This document shows positions 8,489 to 15,242 of a stretch of 60,947 nt of DNA, one piece after another. Every line of letters starts with the position of its first letter. The stretch's first letter is position 1. Location: assembly GCA_015068605.1 (NCBI GenBank), contig SVKF01000011.1, forward strand, positions 1 through 60,947, written 5' to 3'. Made by a program: the position numbers and the translations under genes. Under the pieces are notes generated by a model that did no database searches, was not told where the DNA came from, and was given only the letters and a program-made list of their open reading frames with translations. The DNA is from Oscillospiraceae bacterium. Lineage in GTDB: Bacteria; Bacillota; Clostridia; Monoglobales; Monoglobaceae.

Positions 8489-9754
8489 TCAGCAGTTTTC
8501 AAGTGCCTGCTTGATATCATCCAGAATGTCGTCAATATGTTCGATACCGATTGACATTCTGATAAGGTCAGGAGTAACCCCTGCCTCAACAAGCTGTTCG
8601 TCTGAAAGCTGACGGTGGGTGGTTGACGCAGGATGAAGAACGCTTGTTCTGGCATCTGCAACATGGACAACGATTGCCGCCATTTTAAGGCTGTCCATAA
8701 ATTTAACAGCAGCTTCTTTTCCGCCCTTTATACCAAACGAAACAACACCGCTTGCGCCATTTGGCAAATATTTATCCGTTAATGCTTTATATTTATTACT
8801 TTCAAGACCGGGATAATTAACCCATGAAATCTTATCGTTATTCTCCAGGAATTTTGCAACAGCCAAAGCGTTCTGGCTATGACGCTCAATACGGAGAGCC
8901 AGAGTTTCAAGACCAAGATTCAAAATAAATGCAGAGTTTGCAGACATAATGCTTCCCAAGTCACGCATAAGCTGAACTCTTGCCTTTGTGATATACGCCG
9001 CATTGCCAAAATCTCTTGTATAGACAACGCCGTGATAACTATCATCAGGCTCCGTAAAGCTTGGGAACTTACCGTTTGTCCAGTCAAATTTTCCGCTGTC
9101 AACTATAACACCGCCAACAACCGTTGCGTGTCCGTCCATATATTTTGTTGTGGAATGGATAACTATATCCGCTCCGAATTCAAAAGGACGGCAAAGAACA
9201 GGGGTTGCAAAAGTGTTGTCAATAATAAGCGGAACACCGTTTTTATGAGCAACATTTGCAAATTTCTCAATATCCAAAACAGTAAGTGCAGGGTTTGCGA
9301 TTGTCTCCCCGAACACAGCCTTTGTTTTTGGAGTAAACGCCTTCTGAATCTCCTCTTCCGAAGCATCAACATCAACGAAAGTGAAATCAATTCCGAATCT
9401 CTTCATGGTTACGGCAAAAAGATTAAATGTTCCGCCGTAAATCGACGCAGAGCTGACAATATGGTCACCTGCCTCACATATATTAAGAATGGAAATCAGC
9501 GATGCCGTTTGACCCGAGGCTGTAAGCATCGCACCAACTCCGCCCTCTAAAGCCGCAATTTTGTTTTCAACGCACTCGAGTGTCGGGTTGCTTATTCTTG
9601 AATACATATGTCCCGGAGCTTCCAAATCAAAAAGCTTTCCTAAATGTTCACTTGAATCGTATTTATATGTCGTACTCTGATAAATCGGGAGAACACGCGG
9701 CTCTCCGTTTTCCGGCTTATAGCCTTCCTGAATACATTTTGTTTCCGGTTTCAT
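8489..9754 (-). CDS. O-acetylhomoserine sulfhydrylase (MetY-type)
   Basis: A 421-residue PLP enzyme of the Cys/Met metabolism family, predicted to condense O-acetylhomoserine with sulfide to homocysteine. The PLP lysine lies in the HSTTKYMDGHATVVGG motif, with ASGQTAS and DNTFATP cofactor contacts upstream. The length (about 420) and the C-terminal RTSVLHPASTTHRQLSDEQL favour the MetY group over cystathionine gamma-synthase (about 380). It has its own strong promoter (9791-9819) and a leader of only about 30 nt, too short for a SAM riboswitch. The gene is divergent from the pseudouridine synthase gene. Confidence 0.93.
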   Translation of the reverse strand: MKPETKCIQEGYKPENGEPRVLPIYQSTTYKYDSSEHLGKLFDLEAPGHMYSRISNPTLECVENKIAALEGGVGAMLTASGQTASLISILNICEAGDHIVSSASIYGGTFNLFAVTMKRFGIDFTFVDVDASEEEIQKAFTPKTKAVFGETIANPALTVLDIEKFANVAHKNGVPLIIDNTFATPVLCRPFEFGADIVIHSTTKYMDGHATVVGGVIVDSGKFDWTNGKFPSFTEPDDSYHGVVYTRDFGNAAYITKARVQLMRDLGSIMSANSAFILNLGLETLALRIERHSQNALAVAKFLENNDKISWVNYPGLESNKYKALTDKYLPNGASGVVSFGIKGGKEAAVKFMDSLKMAAIVVHVADARTSVLHPASTTHRQLSDEQLVEAGVTPDLIRMSIGIEHIDDILDDIKQALENC

Positions 9755-9790
9755 AAAATCAATCCTTTTCGTTTTTGTATTTACTAAATA

Positions 9791-9819
9791 ATAATACTAT
9801 TTTTTTTAAAAAATGTCAA
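9791..9819 (-). promoter_or_regulatory. Promoter of the O-acetylhomoserine sulfhydrylase gene
   Basis: On the minus strand TTGACA (9814-9819) is followed by a 17-bp spacer made almost only of A and T, then TATTAT (9791-9796). The start codon is about 35 bp downstream. Confidence 0.8.
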
Positions 9820-9847
9820 GCAAACTATAGATTTTTGTCGAATTATG

Positions 9848-9856
9848 TGTTATAAT
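9848..9856 (+). promoter_or_regulatory. Extended -10 promoter of the pseudouridine synthase operon
   Basis: TGTTATAAT is a perfect TGn-extended -10 box. No good -35 hexamer lies 17 bp upstream, which fits an extended -10 promoter. The ATG is 40 bp downstream. Confidence 0.65.
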
Positions 9857-9895
9857 AAATTATGTATGAACTTTTAATTATAAAAATGAGGTTTT

Positions 9896-10609
9896 ATGAG
9901 ATTAGATAAATTTTTATGCGATGCCGGAATTGGCAGTCGCAAGGATATAAAAAAGCTTATTAAATCGGGAGATGTTCGGGTTGAAGGGCGAAGCAAGGTC
10001 AGACCCGAAGACCATATTGACCCCAAATCCGATGAAGTTTTTTTCGGTGGCAAAAAAATTCTTTATAAAGAGTTTATATATCTTATGATGAACAAACCGC
10101 AGGGATATATAAGCGCCACCTTCGACAAACGGCTTCCGACGGTTTTAGATATTGTTCCCGAAGAATTTGCGCACTACGATTTATTTCCGGCAGGCAGGCT
10201 TGACATTGACACGGAAGGACTTTTGCTTCTCACAAATGACGGGCAGCTCGCCCATAATATTCTCTCACCCAAGAAGCATATTCCGAAAACTTATTTTGCC
10301 AGAGTTTCGGGCAGAGTTACCCCCAAGGACATTGAAGCGTTTAAAAACGGAGTCATAATCGACGGGGATATAAAAACCAAGCCTGCTGTCCTTGAAATTC
10401 TTTTATCCGACGAAATTTCTGAGATAAATCTCACCATAACCGAAGGAAAATTCCATCAGGTTAAGCGAATGTTTGAGGCGGTGGGGAAAGAGGTTATTTA
10501 CCTTAAGCGAATTAAAATGAACAAGCTGTCTCTTGACGATACTCTTGCTCTCGGAGAAACAAGGGAGCTTAATGAAACTGAAATTGAACTTATCAAGGAG
10601 GGGATTTGA
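9896..10609 (+). CDS. Pseudouridine synthase, RsuA/RluB family
   Basis: A 237-residue rRNA-modifying enzyme that isomerises uridine to pseudouridine. An N-terminal S4 RNA-binding domain (MRLDKFLCDAGIGSRKDIKK) precedes the catalytic domain. The catalytic Asp is in the motif PAGRLDIDTEGLLLLTNDG, followed by KTYFARV and GKFHQVKRMF. Size and motif fit RsuA (16S) or RluB/E/F (23S), which I cannot separate here. It is first in a rightward three-gene unit with pyridoxal kinase (stop adjoining the next TTG start) and the DHHW protein. Confidence 0.92.
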   Translation: MRLDKFLCDAGIGSRKDIKKLIKSGDVRVEGRSKVRPEDHIDPKSDEVFFGGKKILYKEFIYLMMNKPQGYISATFDKRLPTVLDIVPEEFAHYDLFPAGRLDIDTEGLLLLTNDGQLAHNILSPKKHIPKTYFARVSGRVTPKDIEAFKNGVIIDGDIKTKPAVLEILLSDEISEINLTITEGKFHQVKRMFEAVGKEVIYLKRIKMNKLSLDDTLALGETRELNETEIELIKEGI

Positions 10610-11506
10610 TTGAACATCATTCCTCGTGTTGCGACAATAAACGATATATCGGGCTTTGGCAGGGTTTCCCTTACGGAGGCAATCCCTGTTATTTCCGCTA
10701 TGGGAATTGAGGTTTGCCCTCTGCCCACAGCCGTTTTGTCTACCCACACCTATAAATTTGAAAATTATTCTTTCTGCGATATGACCGAGGAAATGCCCAA
10801 AATTATTGAGCATTGGGACAGACTCAATCTTAAGTTTGACGCAATTTACAGCGGATATCTCGGCTCAAAAAAGCAAATTGACATTGTTTGTGATTTTATT
10901 AAACGATTCGGAAACACCGCTCTTATAGTTGTTGACCCTGTTCTCGGAGATAATGCACTGTATGAAGGTGAAGAGCTGTATTCGGAAAATATGCTGGATA
11001 TTGCTGAAGAAATGAAATATCTTGTTCATCACGCAGATGTTATTACGCCAAATTTAACAGAGGCTTGTCTGCTTTTGGATGAGGAATATATATCCCATCC
11101 GTTGTCTGACGAGGAGCTTTGCAAAATTCTTAAGCGCCTTTCCGACCTTGGTGTTGACAAAATCGCCATAACCAGCGTTATGACCGGTGAAAATGAAATG
11201 TCCGTGGGAATTTACGACAAGTCGGAGAACAAATATTATAAAATTGACTGCGGATATGTTAACCGCCCCTTCCACGGCACAGGAGACATTTTCGCAAGTG
11301 CACTGACCGGCGCACTTTTAAAGGGTTACAGCTTTATCGACGCCGCAAACCTCGCTGTGGGCTTTATTCGTGAAGCAATCGCCCTCACTTTAAAATATCC
11401 TCACATGAAAATCGAAAACGGGGTTATTTTCGAGCCGCTTTTATCACACTACTTTGCAAAAACAACTTATGAAAAATTTTATACTGAAATTGGGGAAAAG
11501 TTATGA
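10610..11506 (+). CDS. Pyridoxal/pyridoxamine kinase (PdxK/PdxY-like)
   Basis: A 298-residue ribokinase-fold kinase predicted to phosphorylate pyridoxal, pyridoxine or pyridoxamine to make PLP by salvage. The substrate-site ISGFGRVSLTEAIPV near the N-terminus, VDPVLGDN, ITPNLTEACLLL, and the anion-hole/catalytic FHGTGDIFASALTGALL (Asp in GTGD) match the PdxK/PdxY group. The start is a TTG seven bases after AAGGAGGGG and abuts the TGA of the preceding gene. The C-terminus overlaps the next gene by 4 bp. PLP would serve enzymes such as the nearby sulfhydrylase, although that link is inference. Confidence 0.92.
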   Translation: MNIIPRVATINDISGFGRVSLTEAIPVISAMGIEVCPLPTAVLSTHTYKFENYSFCDMTEEMPKIIEHWDRLNLKFDAIYSGYLGSKKQIDIVCDFIKRFGNTALIVVDPVLGDNALYEGEELYSENMLDIAEEMKYLVHHADVITPNLTEACLLLDEEYISHPLSDEELCKILKRLSDLGVDKIAITSVMTGENEMSVGIYDKSENKYYKIDCGYVNRPFHGTGDIFASALTGALLKGYSFIDAANLAVGFIREAIALTLKYPHMKIENGVIFEPLLSHYFAKTTYEKFYTEIGEKL

Positions 11507-12909
11507 AAAAAATTAAAATTGCAGGAATAGTTTTTGCACTCGCCCTCGTTGCGGCAGCTTCCGTATACTTAATATGGAACAATACCGCCGAGGCATCGGG
11601 AGATACCGTCATTTTCCACGGTGGGGCTTCCTATGCCACCATAAACGGCGAGAAGGTTGCCCTTGACGGGGAAATTATTGATGTTGGCGGATGTCTTTAT
11701 GTGGCTTCCGACAAGCCCCTTATCGCTTTGGGCTTTAATCTTGGCTGGAAGGATGATATAAAGTCCGTTATCGCTATAAAAAACAATGTTACATCTTACA
11801 TTGTCACGGACTCAACAACCCTTTGGAAAGGTCCTGATAAATATACATCCCCAAATAAAACGATGCTATATAAAAATGTGTTTTACATACCTCTTGATAT
11901 GTTTGCACACCTGACCGATGCCGATATATCAACGGAGGGTGAAATCGCCAAGGTCGTATTCAACAGGCGTGATTTACTCACCGACACCGTTGTTGGCGAC
12001 ACACACAGGCTATCCGGTCCGACAGCTCAATACGGAGGTGTATATATTGCCGGAGATTACGCAATGGAAAAGGTTTCAATTCCCGAAACCTCAGCCCAAA
12101 ATTATGCCGCAATAATAAATATGTTCGGAGATGCCCTCCCCAAATCCGTGGGAATATACAATATTGTTGTTCCGACATCTTCGGAATTTTACGGTCCTTC
12201 AAATGTATATTGCAATCAAACCGAGGGGATAAAGACTGTTTATAAAAACCTTTCCGAGAGGATAATTCCAATCAACGCAGTCAAGCCTCTTTACGAGCAC
12301 GCAGGAGAGAGCATTTATTTCAGGACTGACCATCATTGGACTCAAAGAGGTGCATACTATGCATATAAGGAATTGATGGATGTTAAAGGTGAAACAGCCC
12401 CTCCACTTTCGGATTTCCCTCTCAAAACGGGAACATACACGGGCTCCTTTGCAAGCTTTGCCCGTGGAACTGCAGGCGAGGGGATTATTAAATCCAAACC
12501 CGACACTATCGAAATCTTTGCCGCTCCGAAATTTATTTCGGGGGCATCCTATAACGATATGTATATGAAATCCTTTAACAGATCAGTTTCCGCCGTTTAC
12601 CAGAGCACATCTTCCTATATGGCGTATCTTGGCGGGGATAACCCGTTGACCGTTCTGACCGGTTCTGCAGGAAACGGCAAAAAAGCTGTCGTTATAAAGG
12701 AATCCTTCGGAAATGCTTTTGCCCCGTGGCTTCTTAATAACTACAGCGAGGTTTATGTTGTTGATGTGAGAAAATTCAATACCGCCGGTCAAAGGTTTAA
12801 AATCAAGGAATTTTACGATTTCATTAAATTTGACGACCTGATTATTATAAATTACCCCGTCTCCGTTTCATCAAGCGGAATACGGACACACCTTCTTAAT
12901 TTTATTTAA
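11503..12909 (+). CDS. DHHW-family envelope protein (AlgX/AlgJ-like SGNH fold)
   Basis: A 468-residue exported protein. An N-terminal hydrophobic segment (residues 5-25) acts as a signal or anchor. About 35-150 resembles a copper-amine-oxidase-N-type stalk (INGEKVALDGEI, FYIPLDMFAHLT). The C-terminal 300 residues carry the signature YFRTDHHWTQRGAYYAY and the late SGNH-like VVIKESFGNAFAPWL. DHHW proteins usually partner an MBOAT acyltransferase to O-acetylate surface polysaccharide, but no MBOAT gene is in the window. It overlaps the kinase gene by 4 bp, so the grouping may be transcriptional rather than functional. Confidence 0.85.
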   Translation: MKKIKIAGIVFALALVAAASVYLIWNNTAEASGDTVIFHGGASYATINGEKVALDGEIIDVGGCLYVASDKPLIALGFNLGWKDDIKSVIAIKNNVTSYIVTDSTTLWKGPDKYTSPNKTMLYKNVFYIPLDMFAHLTDADISTEGEIAKVVFNRRDLLTDTVVGDTHRLSGPTAQYGGVYIAGDYAMEKVSIPETSAQNYAAIINMFGDALPKSVGIYNIVVPTSSEFYGPSNVYCNQTEGIKTVYKNLSERIIPINAVKPLYEHAGESIYFRTDHHWTQRGAYYAYKELMDVKGETAPPLSDFPLKTGTYTGSFASFARGTAGEGIIKSKPDTIEIFAAPKFISGASYNDMYMKSFNRSVSAVYQSTSSYMAYLGGDNPLTVLTGSAGNGKKAVVIKESFGNAFAPWLLNNYSEVYVVDVRKFNTAGQRFKIKEFYDFIKFDDLIIINYPVSVSSSGIRTHLLNFI

Positions 12910-12933
12910 GATACAAATTATGACAAATAATTC

Positions 12934-12962
12934 TTGCAATTTCTGATTAAATGTGGTATTCT
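12934..12962 (+). promoter_or_regulatory. Promoter of the 95-residue gene
   Basis: TTGCAA (12934-12939), a 17-bp spacer and TATTCT (12957-12962) lie about 60 bp before the ATG. The 12910-13024 gap holds nothing else I can recognise. Confidence 0.6.
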
Positions 12963-13024
12963 ATTACTATGTGATTTTGCACTATGCGGAAAATAAATAT
13001 AAATAATTTGAAAGGAGATTTTCT

Positions 13025-13312
13025 ATGGCTCCCAAGAAAAAAGACGAAACATTAACTTACAACGGAAAAATGCTTCTCCGTAAAGGAAACGAGATTTATT
13101 ACGGGTCCCCGGACGGAAAATATATGGTTATTTTCAAAGTTCTGGAAAGCGAAAAGCTTAATGATTTGGATATTGCGACAAAGGTTTCCATCGAGCTTCG
13201 CACAAATGAGGCTGAAAATTCCCAGATTATGCGTCAGGCAGAGCGTGACAGTCTTTATAAGGCATTTGACATCGGGTTTTACTGGCTTGAAGATGCCCTT
13301 GCAAACTATTAA
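13025..13312 (+). CDS. Small conserved-looking protein of unknown function
   Basis: A 95-residue soluble protein, Lys-rich at the start and acidic later, with no signal peptide or membrane segment. It begins MAPKKKDETLTYNGKMLL and contains a predicted beta-rich first half (EIYYGSPDGKYMVIFKV) and a helical second half ending FDIGFYWLEDALANY. A strong AAAGGAG site and its own promoter support it as real. I do not recognise the family and assign no function. It stands alone between the DHHW gene and tRNA-Arg. Confidence 0.75.
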   Translation: MAPKKKDETLTYNGKMLLRKGNEIYYGSPDGKYMVIFKVLESEKLNDLDIATKVSIELRTNEAENSQIMRQAERDSLYKAFDIGFYWLEDALANY

Positions 13313-13315
13313 AGG

Positions 13316-13353
13316 AGGCTTTATGCAAAATGCTGTCATTTTGCCTTGACCTT
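13316..13353 (+). repeat. Degenerate type II hairpin with an eight-codon ORF
   Basis: Directly after the stop codon, GCAAAATG and CATTTTGC form a perfect 8-bp stem with a 4-nt loop inside AGGCTTTA...CCTTGACC. This matches a decayed copy of the GGCTGTRGCAAAATG hairpin. AAAGGAGG is followed by ATG and eight codons (MQNAVILP) ending in TGA at 13347-13349; this could be chance, because the start and codons are the hairpin itself. Probably the terminator of the 95-residue gene. Confidence 0.55.
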
Positions 13354-13379
13354 AGGTTTGTAATTTAATTTGTTTTAAG

Positions 13380-13455
13380 CACTCAAACCAAGCCAAAGAC
13401 GAGCATTGCGGTGTCACAAAGCAACAAAATTATGTCGCAAAGCATGGTTTGAGTG
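13380..13455 (+). repeat. Inverted repeat with internal direct repeats upstream of tRNA-Arg
   Basis: Perfect 11-bp arms CACTCAAACCA (13380-13390) and TGGTTTGAGTG (13445-13455) enclose 54 nt. The interior contains the near-identical pair TGTCACAAAGCA and TGTCGCAAAGCA. This is the only structure I see in the 13354-13486 gap. It could be a small structured RNA, a miniature insertion, or part of the tRNA leader. Confidence 0.5.
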
Positions 13456-13486
13456 TTGATAACATTTCAACATTTACCCCAAATAT

Positions 13487-13563
13487 GCGCCTGTAGCTCA
13501 GCGGATAGAGCACCGGCCTCCGACGCCGGGTTTGCGCTGGTTCGATTCCGGTCAGGCGTACCA
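13487..13563 (+). tRNA. tRNA-Arg (anticodon CCG)
   Basis: A 77-nt cloverleaf including encoded CCA. The acceptor arms are GCGCCTG and CAGGCGT, with a G-U closing pair. The D-arm is TAGCTCAGCGGATAGAGCA, and the anticodon stem CCGGC/GCCGG encloses the loop CTCCGAC, giving anticodon CCG. The T-loop is TTCGATT. It reads CGG arginine codons. A long hairpin element begins two bases after the CCA. Confidence 0.95.
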
Positions 13564-13564
13564 C

Positions 13565-13710
13565 AAAAATGAGGCTGTGGCAAAATGAAATCATTTTGCC
13601 ACAGCCTCATTTTTGGGGATAGACTCAAAATAGCGCAGACCCCAAAAAACGAATTCCGAAAGCGTAAACGGGTACTCCAAAAGGTGAGGTTTATTCAAAA
13701 CACAAAACAC
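13565..13710 (+). repeat. Dispersed hairpin-plus-tail element, copy D (type II head)
   Basis: A perfect 24-bp inverted repeat with a 2-nt centre (13565-13588 and 13591-13614; GAGGCTGTGGCAAAATGA type) starts two bases after tRNA-Arg. A tail of about 95 nt follows with ATAGCGCAGACCCC and a diverged core (CCGAAAGCGTAAACGGGTAC), ending GGTGAGGTTTATTCAAAACAC, which is the same ending as copy C at the right window edge. It lies between the convergent tRNA and nadE genes and should terminate both. Confidence 0.85.
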
Positions 13711-13745
13711 TTTTAAATTTAGAAATTCGCCAAATTCGTATTATT

Positions 13746-14480
13746 TTATTCCATATTTGGCTTAAAGCTCGGCATTAACTCAAGCTTGAAGAGATTTGCT
13801 TTGTGTCTCCTGTCAATTAGCTCCTTTTTTCTTTCATCGGCAATTTTCCCCGTACGAATATAAACATCAAGCTCTGCATAGGTGAAGCCAAGATTTTCTT
13901 CGTCGGATTTACCGCACAATCCGTCTATGGGAGTTTTATCCACCAAATCTCTCGGCAAACCCAGCAAATATCCAATTTCTTTAACTTCAGTTACGGTCAG
14001 ATAAGACATTGGAGAAAAATCGCCCACGGAATCGCCGTATCTTGTTGAATATCCAACCCAATCTTCAGATAAGTTACAAGTGTTGCAAACTCTTCCGTTT
14101 ACGCTTTGAGATACTGCATAAAGAGTTGACATTCTTATTCTCGGAGGTAGGTTTTGACGAGTCTGGGCTGTTATTTCCAAATCCTTTGGCATATTGTCAA
14201 TTATCCCATCAACCGCATCGTTTATATTAATAACATAATGCTTTATCCCAAGATGATTTACCAGCTCATAGGCTTTATCAATATCGTGCTGTATCCCTTG
14301 CGGCATCAACACACCGACAACTCTCTCCCGTCCTAACGCCTCAACACACAAAGCCGCCGCAACGGAGCTATCCTTGCCCCCCGAAATACCGACAACCGCA
14401 TTACAGCCTTTCCCATTATTTTCAAAGAAATCCCGTATCCAAGCAACACATTCATTTTTTACTCTTTCAGCATTAAACAC
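13746..14480 (-). CDS. nadE: NH3-dependent NAD+ synthetase
   Basis: A 244-residue ATP-pyrophosphatase-family enzyme that converts nicotinate adenine dinucleotide and ammonia to NAD+. The P-loop VVGISGGKDSSVAAAL and the downstream NTCNLSEDWVGYSTRYGDSVGDFSP motif (NaAD and ATP site) are intact. There is no nitrilase-type glutaminase domain, so free ammonia is the expected nitrogen source. The start is a GTG behind GGTGG. It lies 18 bp after the nicotinamidase-like gene, giving a two-gene NAD salvage unit. Confidence 0.94.
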   Translation of the reverse strand: MFNAERVKNECVAWIRDFFENNGKGCNAVVGISGGKDSSVAAALCVEALGRERVVGVLMPQGIQHDIDKAYELVNHLGIKHYVININDAVDGIIDNMPKDLEITAQTRQNLPPRIRMSTLYAVSQSVNGRVCNTCNLSEDWVGYSTRYGDSVGDFSPMSYLTVTEVKEIGYLLGLPRDLVDKTPIDGLCGKSDEENLGFTYAELDVYIRTGKIADERKKELIDRRHKANLFKLELMPSFKPNME

Positions 14481-14498
14481 TAAAATTCACCACCGTTT

Positions 14499-15023
14499 TT
14501 AAATTATTTCAATCTGACACATTTTCATTGTCGTTAGTGCGGCATTATGACTTTCAGGCGTAACTCCTGCACAGCAACTTGAATCAACACTCACTTTTGT
14601 TTCGAGGAAATTAGCTTTAATTAAAAGTGCATTGGATACAACGCAAATATCTGTGCAAAGCCCGATAAGTTCAATTTCAATCTCATCAGGATTATAGCTT
14701 GCTTTAATATATTCCGTAAGCTCCGTAGAACCAAATGTCGGCTTCTCAATGGCTTTATATTCTTTTTTATCCACCGCCGCCCGAACCTTGGCATCAAGCC
14801 TCCAGCCCTCTGTTCCTTTAATGCAATGTGGGACAGGCAAATTTTTACCCTCCTGCGTTTCCAAATAATTTTCGGCATGGGTATCATAAGTAACTATAAT
14901 GTCGCCTTCAAATCCCTCGATTTTCTTTACTGCATTATCAACAATTGCAACAGCTTCATTTGTCCCCAATGCTCCGTCGACAAAATCCTTTTGCATATCA
15001 ACAACGATTAATACTTTTTTCAT
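14499..15023 (-). CDS. Nicotinamidase-like cysteine hydrolase (isochorismatase superfamily)
   Basis: A 174-residue enzyme predicted to hydrolyse nicotinamide to nicotinate and ammonia. The catalytic Asp is in VVDMQKDFVDGALG and the nucleophile Cys in IGLCTDICVVSNA. The metal-site region TYDTHAENY and the conserved HCIKGTEGW support nicotinamidase over other isochorismatase-fold hydrolases. Pairing with nadE strengthens the NAD salvage assignment. AAAGGAAAG precedes the ATG and a clear promoter lies at 15085-15113. Confidence 0.85.
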   Translation of the reverse strand: MKKVLIVVDMQKDFVDGALGTNEAVAIVDNAVKKIEGFEGDIIVTYDTHAENYLETQEGKNLPVPHCIKGTEGWRLDAKVRAAVDKKEYKAIEKPTFGSTELTEYIKASYNPDEIEIELIGLCTDICVVSNALLIKANFLETKVSVDSSCCAGVTPESHNAALTTMKMCQIEII

Positions 15024-15084
15024 ATTTATCTTTCCTTTAAATTTTGGTTCATCATTTTAACTCTTTATCCATAGTCTAATACAT

Positions 15085-15113
15085 ATTATATCACACCCGT
15101 TGCAAAAAAACAA
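15085..15113 (-). promoter_or_regulatory. Promoter of the nicotinamidase-nadE unit
   Basis: On the minus strand TTGTTT (15108-15113), a 17-bp spacer and TATAAT (15085-15090), about 60 bp before the ATG. Confidence 0.7.
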
Positions 15114-15137
15114 TACCCGCCGGTGTTTTTTAATATT

Positions 15138-15215
15138 CACACAAAAAAGGGCTGTAGCAAAATGATTTCATTTTGTTATAGCCCCATTTTGTGTGGTCGG
15201 TACATTCTGCGCTGA
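15138..15215 (+). repeat. Dispersed hairpin element, copy E (type II head, shortened tail)
   Basis: A long stem (about 15138-15195) has the GGGCTGTAGCAAAATG head. Its outer arms (ACACAAAA/TTTTGTGT) extend the pairing. The right arm reads TTGTTATAG where copy C has TTGCTACAG, so pairing survives through G-U pairs. A remnant of the tail, CTGCGCTGACCCC, follows. It ends 27 bp before the GH78 stop codon and should terminate the rhamnosidase operon. Confidence 0.8.
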
Positions 15216-15242
15216 CCCCTCTTAACTTAATGATATTGCTTT

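Noticed and set aside
8900-9900. SAM or T-box riboswitch for the sulfhydrylase gene
   Set aside because: The promoter lies about 35 bp from the ATG, leaving no room for an aptamer.
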